Origin: Acanthornis magna
Taxonomy: Eukaryota; Chordata; Aves; Passeriformes; Acanthizidae
Direction: 5' to 3'
Length of the DNA: 64,000 nucleotides
Assembly (NCBI GenBank): GCA_036785705.1
Contig: JAWUZG010000056.1
Coordinates: 18,544,501-18,608,500, forward strand
Every line of letters begins with the position of its first letter. Within the stretch, counting starts at the first letter, position 1. The notes under the pieces were generated by a model. That model made no database searches. It was not told the DNA's origin and saw only the letters and a program-made list of their open reading frames with translations. Below are positions 37,531-64,000 of this stretch, in pieces. Position numbers and translations under genes: made by a program.

Positions 37531-37742
37531 CTCGGGAATGCGGATTTGGGGGCGTTTGGAAGGAGGCGGGGATCTGGGAAATGTGGATTTGGGGAGTTTG
37601 GAAGCAGGCAGGGATGTCGGGAATGTGGATTTGGGGGTGGGGACAGGCAGGGATCTCGGAAATGTGGATTTGGGGTGTTTGGAGCAGGCAAAGATGTCGG
37701 GAATGTGGATTTGGGGAGTTTGGGGGTGGGGACAGGCAGGGA
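37531..37742. repeat. ~40-bp minisatellite, core GGGAATGTGGATTTGGGG
   Basis: Five copies of 38-45 bp with AGGCAGGGAT joints. Confidence 0.88.
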
Positions 37743-38384
37743 CTGGCTGCTCCCAGCCTGGAGCTGCTCTGCCGACCCCAGTCCCTGTGAGTGTCCCCAA
37801 AAGCGGCCTGGCTGTGGGGTCGTGGTGGCAGATGGACACCCAGGGATGTTCCCTGTCCCGGATGAGGAACGGGAATGCTGCTGCCCCCAGCTCCTGATCT
37901 CCTTTCTGGAGGAATCCTTTGATTCCAAGTCTCGGGCAGGTCCTAAAAGTGTCCTCGGTGATTTGCTGGTGTTTTCCAAATTCCCTGGAAAATTTATAGT
38001 CGGGACAGAAAGGAAAAAGGGCGAAGGGGAAAAAAAAACCCACCCGGCCTGTTCTCAGCTGAGCCTCTCCATAAATTACGGGGATTTGCTTCCCAGGGTG
38101 GTCCGGGAGTGCGTGCCAGACTCGCCCGCGTTCCAAGGGGGAGGATCCCGGGGTTAAGTGTTGGGAAAGGGGAGGGGAAAGCAACTTATTTAAGGAAGTG
38201 CTGGAGAAAGCAGGGAAAGGTCCGGGCGGCTCCGGGCTCAGGGAATTCCGGGCTGGGATGTGGTTAGTCCCAGCGCCCTCCGCTCGCGTGCGAAGCTGGG
38301 GAGCGCTCTGAGGAATTTTTGAGTGGCTTTTGGGGACTGTGGGCAGCCAGTCCGTGGGACGGAGCTGGAGAGGGATCCGTGCAG

Positions 38385-38515
38385 GTTGCTCCAAGCTCCA
38401 GCTCTGCAAACTCCCAGGGATCCAGGGGCAGGCACAGCTTCTCTGGGGATTCCACCCCAGCCCCTCACAGGGAGGAATATCCCACTCACCATATCCCACC
38501 AATCCCTTCCCTCAG
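38385..38515 (-). mobile_element. CR1 internal fragment
   Basis: TCCCAGGGATCCAGGGGCAG through CACAGCTTCTCTGGGGATTC and CCCTCACAGGGAGGAAT. Confidence 0.75.
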
Positions 38516-38703
38516 GCCGAGGGGAGCCCGTGGGGTCCCAGAGCTGCTCTTGGAGCAGGAACATCCCATGGGCACTGCCCCATCCCCCTCGGAGAGAGGA
38601 TGGACTCATTCCTGCTCTGCCCTTTTCCCTTTCCGTTAATTCCCAGCACCAGCCGTGGCCGAAGGGATGGGGTGGGAATTATTGAGCAGCACCGCGGGAG
38701 CTG

Positions 38704-38792
38704 TCCCATCCCATCCCATCCCATCCCATCCCATCCCATCCCATCCCATCCCATCCCATCCCATCCCATCCCATCCCATCCCATCCCATCCC
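38704..38792. repeat. (CATCC)n array
   Basis: About 17 uninterrupted copies. Confidence 0.97.
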
Positions 38793-39090
38793 TCGTGTCC
38801 GCAGGGATGAGGGATCCTAGCTGTGCTTCCCCAAAAGAAGAGGACAGCCCGGAGAGGAGCATTCCCTGCCCTCAGCGCCTTTCCCGGGAATGCTGTGTTT
38901 ATCCCGGGGAAGGTGGGGATCAGGCAAGTGCCGAGCTCCAAATCCTCCCGAGGGAGCATTAATGGATTACGCCTCCGCAATCCATGGCATGGTCCGGTTA
39001 CACAACAAAAATTGGGATCATATCCCAGCTCTCGGTCGCAGAATGGGATGGAGCAGCTCCAGCAGCGCCTCGAAAGCGGCCCAGGGCCCC

Positions 39091-39350
39091 AGGGCACTTC
39101 CAGCTCCCCCAGGGCACTTCCAGCTCCTGCAGGGCACTTCCAGCTCCTGCAGGGCACCTCCAGCTGCCCCAGGACACCTCCAGCTCCTGCAGGGCACCTC
39201 CAGCTGCCCCAGGACACCTCCAGCTGCCACAGGGCACCTCCAGCTGCCCCAGGACACTTCCAGCTGCCACAGGGCACCTCCAGCTGCCACAGGACACTTT
39301 CAGCTGCCCCAGGACACCTCCAGCTGCTCCAGGGCACTTCCAGCTGCCGG
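39091..39350. repeat. 20-bp minisatellite, core CAGCTGCCCCAGGACACCTC
   Basis: 13 copies at strict 20-bp spacing, all with CCAGCT and AGG(G/A)CAC. Confidence 0.95.
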
Positions 39351-39754
39351 AGATTCGCTCAGATCCCTGGGGAAGAGCCCCTGGATTCCCTTGGAGGGGA
39401 AACTCTCCCCAAACCCCGGCCCTGTGCTGCCCGGGTGTGATCCTGGTCCCACTGGGAACGCTGTGCCCGGAGTCCTTGGGAAAGGTGTGGGGAGAGGCAG
39501 GGCCACCAGCAGGTTCGGGTTCAGCCCTTCTGGGGCTTAAATGAGACATTAATTAACCCCCCACAGGAGGCCTTAATTAACCCCCCACCCCAGGGAATCC
39601 CAATTATCCATCAGCATTCCAGGTTCTGCTCCTCCAGCATTCCAGGGGTGCCCAGGGCCCATGGAGAGCTCCTGGGGTGGCACTGCCCACGCTGTCCCTG
39701 TCCCATGGTGTCCCTGTGCCCTGTCCCATCACACCCTGTCCAGCTCCAGTGAGG

Positions 39755-39922
39755 TTTGGGATTCCCAACATCCAGAGGATGTGGAGCTGCTGGAGAGTCC
39801 AGAGGCCCTGGAGCTGCTCTGGAGCCAGGCTGGGAGAGCTGGGAATGCTCCCCTGGAGAAGAGAAGGACACAGGGAGAGCTCAGAGCCTGAAGGGCTCCA
39901 GGAGAGCAGGGGAGGGACGAGG
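39755..39922 (+). mobile_element. CR1 internal fragment
   Basis: GAGCTGCTCTGGAGCCAGGC, CTCCCCTGGAGAAGAGAAGG and CCTGAAGGGCTCCAGGAGAG. Confidence 0.8.
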
Positions 39923-40184
39923 ATGGCTCGGGTGGGTGCTGGGCTGGGGTGCTCCGTTCCCTCCCCTCCCACCCTCCGCCAGCCTCCCCAAACCCACGGA
40001 TCCATCGGCCCCGGGGAGGGGGCAGCGCTCCCTCCGGCCCCAGCCCTTGGCTGCCCTTCCGGAACATTCCGTGTCCATCCCTGCAAATCCCAGGGGAAGC
40101 AGTGGGGACACAGTGCCACAGCCTCTGCCACCAGCACCTCGAGCCAGGACCCCTCCGGGTGCTCTCCCAGCCTGAAAATGCACA

Positions 40185-40290
40185 GAAAGTTTGATTAAAG
40201 CACAAAAATGTCCAAAATCTCATTAAAGCCCAGCTGCCCCCAGCAGCCTTTATGACTTTAATTACATTTTTTATCTTTTGTGATTAACAC
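40185..40290. promoter_or_regulatory. AT-rich unique island
   Basis: TTTGATTAAAGCAC and ATGACTTTAATTACATTTTT; repeat-free. Confidence 0.2.
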
Positions 40291-40799
40291 AAAACCCCGG
40301 GACAAAGCCAGCCCTGCGCCCCTGGGACCGTCCCGCACGTCTGGGGACATCCAGGGGCTCGGCCCCACAGGTGCCACAGGAAAACAGCGCCGGGTTTAGA
40401 TTCCCCAGGCAGGGCCGAGCTCAGCCGATCCCTGCAGGCTCTGCTGCTCCTCGGCTTTCCCGAGGATAACAAGGCGCCTGTGTGCTCCCGATTTTTGTTT
40501 GGGGCTGGAGCTGGCTCCGGAGGGAAGTGTTGTGTGAGGGTGTTGTGGAAAAGCCTTGGCTCCATCTGGGAACTGTCAGGAAAAGGCTGAGCTCAATCCC
40601 ACGTTGTTATGAATAGCAGCATTTGAGCCTTTAAAACCTTCGCTTTTTTTTTTCTTCTCTTTTTATTTTTTTCCCTTCTTTTTTCTCCTTTTTAAATTTT
40701 TTTTCTTCCCCCCACCCCACCCGCCCAAGGTAAATTCCAGCCGGGATCAACACACCCCAGGAATTCCCCCGGAGGAAGTTGGCCGTTCACCAACTCATC

Positions 40800-40803
<4 letters not shown>

Positions 40804-40845
<42 letters not shown>
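40804..40845. repeat. Poly(A) run of 42 bp
   Basis: Uninterrupted. Preceded at 40,640-40,710 by a T-rich tract. No recognisable retro-element body lies immediately 5' of it. Confidence 0.97.
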
Positions 40846-40847
<2 letters not shown>

Positions 40848-41319
40848 TTCATTATTCCTGTTGAGCTGAGATGAAACAATTCCCTGGAATTAACGAGGCT
40901 CATTTTGGCCAGCCAAGGTTTTGCTCCAATGAAAGTTTTTATTGTTACCCAGAAAAGCCAAAAAAGCCCCAAACCCCCCCAGGCGGAGATGGGGGGCCAA
41001 TGGGGCTGCACTGGGGGCTCTCTGAGCGAGGTGCCCCAGCCCCATCCCGAACATCCCAGAATTCCCAAATCCTGCAGGGACAACGCCACAGGGCTATTCC
41101 CAGGCAGGAGTCAGGGATGCTCCAGGATTGGGGGGGGTTTTGTCCCATGTCGGTGGGGGACAGATTTGGGGATTTAAGGCAAATCCAGGCCCCCCGAGCA
41201 GGTCTGGGCACAGGACAAGAGTCTGGAATGTCAGGGGCTGGCGGGGACAGCCCTGGGGACAGAGTGGGACAGACAGGGACAGGAATCCAGGGAAAAGGGG
41301 GGTTTTGGTGGGTGCATCA

Positions 41320-41612
41320 TGGAACCCTGGAATGGTTTGGGTGGGAAGGGCCATTAAAGGACACCGAGTTCCATGGGCAGGGACACCTCCCACTGTCCCA
41401 GGCTGCCCCCAGCCCCAGTGTCCAACCTGGCCTTGGGCACTGCCAGGGATCCAGGGGCAGCCACAGCTGCTCTGGGCACCTGTGCCAGGGCCTGCCCACC
41501 CTCCCAGCCAGGAATTCCTTCCCAATATCCCATCCAGCCGTGCCCCCTGGCACTGGGAAGCCATTCCCTGTGTCCTGTCCCTCCACCCCTTGTCCCCAGC
41601 CCCTCCTGCCAC
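41320..41612 (-). mobile_element. CR1 3' end, about 290 bp
   Basis: GGAACCCTGGAATGGTTTGG through CATGGGCAGGGACACCTCCC to CCATTCCCTGTGTCCTGTCC; the longest well-aligned copy in the 3' flank. Confidence 0.88.
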
Positions 41613-41754
41613 GGGCACCGTGTGCCAGCCCCAGGATTTTTCCAGCGCCGGAGCTCCGCGGGGTTGGGATTTTTGCTGCTGCGCTGTTTTGCTTCTCGCC
41701 TTGGCTCCGGCTGTTGATATTTTTTTTTTTTTCCGAGGGGGATTAAGCCAAATG

Positions 41755-42115
41755 AGTTTTTATCCGTCCCCGCCATTCTCCAGCGGATCCAGGGAAGCAC
41801 CAGCGCCGGGAAGAGGAGCGCGATAAGCATCTGAAGGCGGCCGCTCTCCATCCGAGCCTTTGGAAGCGATGCCACCCCCGGAGCAGAGGAACAAAGGCGA
41901 GCGCGTTCGGCGGCGGAGCCTCCGCGCCCCGCGCACAATGGGCCGGCACAATCGTTCATTAGAACTCAATTAGTGTAATTAAAGCGGGTGCGATGCAGAG
42001 GCAGCGCCGCCGAAGGGAGCGCTGCCAGCGCAATTCACACTCGGCGGCGGCAGCAGCTGGGGGTGTCCCCGAGCGCCGCCGCCATCTGCCACCAGCGCGG
42101 GGGTGGCACCCTGGC
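41755..42115. promoter_or_regulatory. CpG island with central homeodomain-type core
   Basis: CpG-dense on both sides (GCGCGATAAGC, GCGTTCGGCGGCGG, GCGCCGCCGAAGG) around an AT-rich centre, GAACTCAATTAGTGTAATTA at about 41,961-41,980. Lies 2.2 kb below the TLE3 3' end. Confidence 0.35.
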
Positions 42116-42269
42116 ACCGCGGCTGGGCTGGGAGGGGATGGGAGGGGATGGGAATGGGCTGGGAAGGGCTGGGAAGGGCTGGGAACACCCCGCGGTGGGT
42201 GGGTGATGCCCGGTGCGCCCCGAAGGGTGAACTGATCCGTGGGATGACAGCCCGGGATAACCGGGGGAA

Positions 42270-42648
42270 GGGACATCCCGTTATCCCGGATCCCATGGCG
42301 GGCAGGGACATCCCGTTATCCCAGATCCCACGGCGGGCAGGGACATCCCGTTATCCCGGATCCCATAGAAGGTAGGAACATCCCCTTATCCCGGATCCCA
42401 TGGTGGGATTGGACATCCCGTTATCCGGGATCCCATGGCGGGCAGGGACATCCCGTTATCCCGGATCCCATGGTGGGATTGGACACCCCGTTATCCCGGA
42501 TCTCATGGCAGGCAGGATCATGCCATTATCCCGGATCCCATGGCGGGCAGGGACATCCCATTATCCCGGATCCCATAGAAGGTAGGAACACCCCGTTATC
42601 CCGGATCTCATGGCAGGCAGGGACATCCCATTATCTCGGATCCCGTGG
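42270..42648. repeat. 35-bp minisatellite, core GGACATCCCGTTATCCCGGA
   Basis: About 11 copies with GGCGGGCAG or AGAAGGTAG or GGTGGGATT variants that recur in a repeated order. Confidence 0.94.
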
Positions 42649-42699
42649 CGGGCAGATTGCGTGGATGTGCCGGGGGCACAGCACGATGTGGGTCTGGCA

Positions 42700-43130
42700 C
42701 GGTTTGGTATGGAATGGGACACATGGCAGGGAATGGGATGGCATGGAATTCACAACATGGCATGGGACACATGACATGGCATGGGATGGCATGGAATACA
42801 CAATATGGAATGGGACACACAACGTGGCATGGGATGTCATGGAATGGGACACACAGCATGGCGTGGGATGACATGGAATAGGACGCACAACATGGCATGG
42901 GACAGCGTTACAGGGGACATACAGCATGGCACAGTGTGACATGGAATACACAGCATGGCACGGAACACAAAGCATGGCATGGGATGACATGGCATGGCAC
43001 ACACAGCATGGCATGGGATGACATGGCATGGCACACACAGCATGGCATGGGATGTCACGGCATGGCACACACAGCAAGGCACGGAATGACATGGCATGGC
43101 ACACACGGCATGGCACACACGGCACGGCAC
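42700..43130. repeat. CATGG-based degenerate array
   Basis: ATGGCATGGGA, GACATGG and CACACAGCATGGCA blocks, with a 36-bp higher-order unit repeated three times near 42,980-43,080. It directly follows the 35-bp array. Confidence 0.88.
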
Positions 43131-44279
43131 AGCCAGCCCTGCTCTTTCCCAGTGCTCTCCTTTAGGGACACAGACCCGGATGGGAAAAGCAGTTTTGATG
43201 CTCCGGGATCAAATCCCTGCCCGCCCCCATGGGAGCCCTTCCGGGCAGGACTTCGGCGCTCACGGAAGGAAATCATGAACAAAAAGCTGGCGATGCCACC
43301 CCGAGGGTGCCCCCCGCACACCCCCGGGATCCCGGGGGAATCCATTCCCGCTCGGTTTTCCAGCTGCTCCCAGCTCTGCCATCCCACCCCGGCAGCATCG
43401 GCCGAGCCTGACCGCACAGCATCCTCACACAGCCCTCACCAATTCATCACTGAGAAATCCAGCACGGGGACGGGAATAATGGAGTCGGGAAATCGGGGAG
43501 CTGGCTGGCGGCACCAGCGGGGATGGGAGAGCCCAGCTCCTCCGCAGCCCTCGGAAAAGCTGGAGCCCATCCCGAGGAGCTGCACGGGGCAGGAAGGTGC
43601 CGGGAAGGGCTGCAAGCAGAGCCGAGGGGCGGCACAGGGGCTGGGGTCCCTTCCCCTGCCCTGCCCTGCCCTGCCCGGGCTCTCCCAACCTCCCAACAAA
43701 GGATTCCGATGTGTTCACGGTCCCTGTGCCTGCTGATCCCGACCCCGGCCCGATGGAAATGCACTCCCCCATTCTGGGGCAGCCGAGCGGGCAGAGCGCT
43801 GCTCTGCCTTTTATCCCTCGCTCGCAGCAGGTCCTGTCAGATCCGATCCATCACCGAGCCCCCGCAGGACCCCACAGCTGTCCTGCCTCATGGAAGTGCT
43901 TTGTCTGCACCGGGGCGCGGGGCTGGAGCACGGGAATGGATCGGGATCGGGATCGGGATCAGCCCTGCTCCCTGATCCCTGAGATCCCTGATCCCTGATC
44001 CCAGCCCTGTTCCTGCACCGGGGCTGGAAAAGGGACGGATGGGGTTTGGGATGCCCCAGGAGGAGCCTGGCCCTCGCTGGTGCATCCCAGGGGATGCCGA
44101 GGGCTGGGAATTCTCCCCTCCATGCTGAGCCCCATCCCAGCTCCGCCATCCCCCCCGGCTCAGGGGGTCCCTGCCAGGAGTGCCCTGTGCCCCCCAACTC
44201 CCCCCTGCTCCTGCATTCCCCCCAGCTCCGTGCAGGATTCCCTGGGTCAGAGCGTTTAGAGACACTTTGCGTGCGGTTG
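43131..44279. other. Region immediately beyond the TLE3 3' end
   Basis: GC-rich unique sequence with GGGATCG and TGATCCC short repeats near 43,935-44,000. No gene seen between the arrays and the poly(A) signal. Confidence 0.6.
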
Positions 44280-44298
44280 AGCTTCAGTACATCGACTT

Positions 44299-44304
44299 TT
44301 TATT
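44299..44304 (-). terminator. Distal poly(A) signal AATAAA
   Basis: AATAAA on the minus strand, followed downstream by unique sequence. Cleavage would fall near 44,270-44,290. It lies just below A-rich transcript sequence and is the last good signal after the stop codon. Confidence 0.6.
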
Positions 44305-45156
44305 CTTTTTTTTTTTTTTTCTCTTTTTGGCCCTTTTTTACAAAAACCAGTGGTAGTTATTAACAGCTGTACAGATTCTGCTACATACTTTGGTGTGAAG
44401 TCGAGAGCCTGGCTCCGGAAGGCTCCGGAACATGCAATTCCTGCATTTTAGTCCTGGCCTTTGGGGAGGAAACCTGTGAGCCTGGGGGCCACGGGCTGGG
44501 GGGGACCCTGGGGATGGGGCAGAGCCCCCCAGACCTTCCCCACACAGCCCCAGCGGTGCCGAGGGGATGCTGGGCACAGAGAGGGGCAGAGCTGCCCCCA
44601 CAGATCCCAAAACTGACCCCAAAACACCCCGGGAAGGCTCTGCTGGCCCCAGGGACAGGGCAGAGTTGTTCATCTGAGCCAAACCACCCCAAATGCCTTT
44701 CCCTAAAGCAGCTTTAGAGAGCTTGGCTTTTCCTTCCTGGGATCATCCATGCCCCAAATCGATCCCATCTCCCCTGCAGCCATCCTGGGCTTGGAACATT
44801 CCCTCATTTCAGCTCAAAACCCTCTGAATTCTGATGGTAAAATCAGCATTTCCCAGGAGAGCTCTCCTCCTGCCCAGCCCAGCTCCTCTGGATCCCAGAG
44901 GGATGGGATGGATCCCACAGAGGGATGGGATGGATCCCACAGAGGGAGGGGATGGGATGGATCCCAGGAAAGCTGCAATTCCAGGTCCCACCTCTCCATC
45001 CTCCTCTCCCCCCCTCTCGAAACCATTTCTCCCCTAACCGTTTTTGTTTCCTCTCGGACCAGATCCAACTCGCCAAAAATAATCCATAAAAATGTGGTAT
45101 AAAAATCCTCTGCCGTGTGCTACAATACAGGTGAGCACTTCTGCTACACAAATACT

Positions 45157-45162
45157 TTTATT
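45157..45162 (-). terminator. Possible proximal poly(A) signal AATAAA
   Basis: AATAAA on the minus strand in AAAATAAAAG context, about 1.16 kb after the stop codon. If used it would give a 3' UTR about 0.86 kb shorter than the distal site. Nearby A-runs could also cause internal oligo-dT priming, so cDNA ends here need care. Confidence 0.35.
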
Positions 45163-45967
45163 TTCCCGTCAGGTCTTCGTTTTTTTTGTCTTTTTTTTTT
45201 TTTTTTTTTTTTTTTTTGTCCTTTTTGGAACCTTTAGTACAAAAGGCTGACGCAGGCCTGTGGGGGAGGGAGTTGCTCCATAAAACCAGAAGACACAAGA
45301 CCATAAAGCCCACAAGGACCACAAGCAGCCCCCCACCACACACAAACCCTACTTGTTAGTAAACTTTTTGCTTTTAAAAAAAACTGTATTTTTTTTTTTT
45401 GTCTTTTTTTTTTTTCCTCAAGGTTATCAATTCTAATTCTTTACTTTTCATTTGAATACAAAACACATAAGTTTGCTATTATCTTTCGTGGCTCCCTGAG
45501 CTGAATTTTCTAAGCTTTCTTTGAAATCACTCCTCATTTGCTTCTGTCCGAAGACCAAGAAGGGCTTGCGTGGGCTTCCCCTTTTCTTCAAACATCCAAG
45601 CACGGAAAAAAATAAGGATAAATCCATAAATCCATCTCTCAAAAGCAAACCCCAAGGTGATTGTGTCGATGTCCCGTCAGTAGCTGAGGATCCGAGCGAT
45701 TCCCCACCATCACTAACACACGACGCACGACAGGAGGAACAACTTTTCACCAGCGGACATCTCTGCTCAGCCTGGATGGCAAAGTCCCCACGGACACTTC
45801 CAGAGAGGGGTGGGAAAAGGGAAAAAAAAATAAAAACAAAACCAAAAAACCCCCAGAATAAAATTGCCACCACCAAAACCATCAGTGGAATACAATTACA
45901 GCAGACAAAAATACACAACTAAGTGTACTGGGAGGGTTCCCCCTTCCCACGCTATTTCCTAGTCCAG

Positions 45968-45975
45968 TATTTACA
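45968..45975 (-). promoter_or_regulatory. Pumilio response element UGUAAAUA in 3' UTR
   Basis: The minus strand reads TGTAAATA, matching the consensus UGUANAUA, about 350 nt after the stop codon, so it is retained with either poly(A) site. Pumilio proteins usually destabilise or repress such mRNAs. Chance occurrence of one 8-mer is possible. Confidence 0.4.
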
Positions 45976-46079
45976 TTTTTCACAAGTCTTATGCGGGATG
46001 CACAAAAAAAAAGTCCCAATAAAAAAAGGAGTCCTTTATAGTGCCACCAAAGCCAGACGGAAAGAACCGGAAAACCAAA

Positions 46080-46117
<38 letters not shown>

Positions 46118-46322
46118 AAAGAAACCCCAAAACCCTAAAACCAAATAAAAATCCGTTTAGGGCTTCCATGTGTGCCAGAGTTGCAGATCTCCAAATAAAT
46201 CCGAGTGTGGCGGATGCCGGGCGGAGCGACGCCGGGCGGAGCCGGGCCGGGCCCGGGGCCTCCCCTCGGCGTTCCCGGAGCATTCCCGAGCGCTGCGGGG
46301 CCGATGGGTGTCCATCCCACCA

Positions 46323-63144
<16,822 letters not shown>

Positions 63145-63231
63145 CTGAAAAAAGGGAAGAGGGAAAAGCAGCAGTCAGCACCCGGCAACCTCCCACGGGT
63201 GGCACGAGGCTTCCAGGCAGCGGCACCGCGG

Positions 63232-63365
63232 GTGCCCTCCCTGTCCCTTCCCAAAATCCCCTCCCTGTCCCCTCTCCCTGTCCCTCCCCAAAATCCCCTC
63301 CCTGTCCCCTCTCCCTGTCCCTCCCCAAAATCCCCTCCCTGTCCCCTCTCCCTGTCCCCTCCCAG
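63232..63365. repeat. 37-bp minisatellite, about 3.5 copies (intron 4)
   Basis: Unit contains CCCCTCCCTGTCCC and ends CCCCAAAATCC. Copies are almost identical, implying recent expansion. Confidence 0.85.
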
Positions 63366-63892
63366 CCCTGCCCGTGGAAGCAGCAGCTCCCGGCAGAGGC
63401 AGTGGGAGCCCCCTCAAGCTCTCCAGCACAAGGACACGTCCCTGCTTCCCTGGGACACTTCCATCCCCTTCCCACTGTGGGAGGAGTGTCCTGGGCCAGC
63501 CCTGGCAGAGTCACACCAGCCTGGGCTTCCCTGGCTCCAGGAAAGCACAGCCAGGCACAGCTCCTCATCCCAGGAGCAGCTGCTGCTCCCTGGAGTGTGA
63601 ATCCCAGAACATCCAGGGTTTGGAGGCCCTCTCTGGCACCTCCCGCACCTGGGACTGTGTTTTGTTTCTCCAAAAGAAACCCTGGACAAGCCACCGTCCC
63701 CTGCAGGGACCGAGTCCCCGCAGGGCTGGGGTCTGCTCCGCTCCCTCCCCATGGGAAGCAGGTGGGGTTCCCTTCGCCAGCCTCACATCCCGCTCCGGAA
63801 ACAACCCAGATCCACCACACCTGCCAGCTGCAGCCTGGGGAGGTTAACACCAAACTGGGAATGACTCCCTGCAGGGATAGCCCTGGGGAGGT

Positions 63893-64000
63893 GCTATCCC
63901 TCCATCCTAGGGACGTTCCCATTGGGATGGACGTGTCCCAGCCCCAGGGAAGTTCCCATTGGGATGGCCGTGTCCCGGCTCTAGGGACATTCCCATTGGG
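63893..64000. repeat. ~37-bp tandem repeat running off the window edge
   Basis: Core ACATTCCCATTGGGATGG-type unit repeated about three times with substitutions; the array is cut by the end of the window. Confidence 0.75.

Larger units (their letters stand above)
36541..41319. other. Gene-free flank, 36.5-41.3 kb
   Basis: Unique GC-rich sequence with arrays and CR1 pieces. 39,540-39,590 holds a short duplicated CCTTAATTAACCCCCCAC motif. No exon recognised. Confidence 0.6.
44280..46322 (-). other. TLE3: TLE3 3' untranslated region
   Basis: About 2.0 kb between the stop codon and the distal poly(A) signal. The part from 45,100 to 46,190 is AT-richer than its surroundings and contains homopolymer runs near 45,188-45,217 and 45,390-45,418 (A in the mRNA) and 46,083-46,114 (U in the mRNA). 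It contains a perfect Pumilio-type motif and no convincing reading frame. The 3' boundary is inferred from the poly(A) signal, not seen directly. Confidence 0.7.
63145..64000 (-). other. TLE3 intron 4 (partial)
   Basis: No coding exon found; the short exon expected upstream (ending IEMHKQ in the family) is not here. Holds two tandem arrays (listed separately) and GC-rich unique sequence. Confidence 0.7.

Noticed and set aside
40640..40860. T-rich tract plus 42-bp poly(A) considered as a processed pseudogene or SINE tail
   Set aside because: No recognisable body or target-site duplication next to it.
45448..45918. 156-codon frame with hydrophobic start inside the 3' UTR
   Set aside because: Lies in the TLE3 3' UTR downstream of the stop codon; no family resemblance.
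63145..64000. Search for the TLE3 promoter or exons 1-4
   Set aside because: No sequence matching the N-terminal exons; they lie upstream, beyond the window.

Overview
The window is vertebrate nuclear DNA, most likely from a bird and plausibly a songbird microchromosome. Three things point there: the only interspersed repeat family I recognise is the CR1 LINE (about 27 fragments in both orientations), introns are short and GC-rich, and there are roughly 35 separate micro- and minisatellite arrays. The songbird and microchromosome parts are inference.

One protein-coding gene is present, on the minus strand: a Groucho/TLE co-repressor that reads best as TLE3. I reconstructed 16 coding exons by splice sites and reading frame, from 63,144 (Q domain, inferred exon 5) down to the stop codon at 46,323-46,325. 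Together they give 691 codons plus stop in one uninterrupted frame. Exons 1-4 (about 78 residues in human TLE3), the promoter and the 5' UTR lie beyond position 64,000. The 3' UTR runs to a poly(A) signal at 44,299-44,304, with a possible proximal signal at 45,157-45,162. Domain order is Q tetramerisation (partial), GP, CcN with a KKRK nuclear localisation signal and an acidic CK2-type site, SP, and the WD40 propeller. Exon 8 is a 17-nt microexon. Exon 13 has two in-frame donor sites 15 nt apart. Exon 7 opens with a repeated CAG acceptor.

Layout: 1-44,280 is downstream of the gene and I find no credible gene in it. It holds CR1 pieces, tandem arrays (notably a collagen-like 18-bp array at 11.4-12.0 kb, a CRE-like array at 29.1-29.6 kb and a GATATC array at 32.1-32.5 kb), an AT-rich island at 20.9-21.5 kb, and islands of unique sequence rich in TAATTA, octamer and TCF-like motifs. 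Those islands are candidate conserved regulatory elements, for example 28.4-28.6, 34.4-35.4 and 41.8-42.1 kb. 44,280-46,322 is 3' UTR. 46,323-63,144 is exons 20 to 5, whose introns carry further arrays and CR1 pieces. 63,145-64,000 is intron 4. The gene-poor 3' flank agrees with my recollection that TLE3 borders a gene desert on its 3' side in human.

Functionally the window is one developmental co-repressor gene plus putative downstream and intronic control sequence. I found no tRNA, rRNA, CRISPR array, viral gene or second gene. Nearly all long open frames are read-through of tandem repeats whose unit length is a multiple of three or lacks stops. I did not find a new multi-gene system. The most unusual material is the splice architecture of TLE3 and the way tandem arrays abut or flank its exons.
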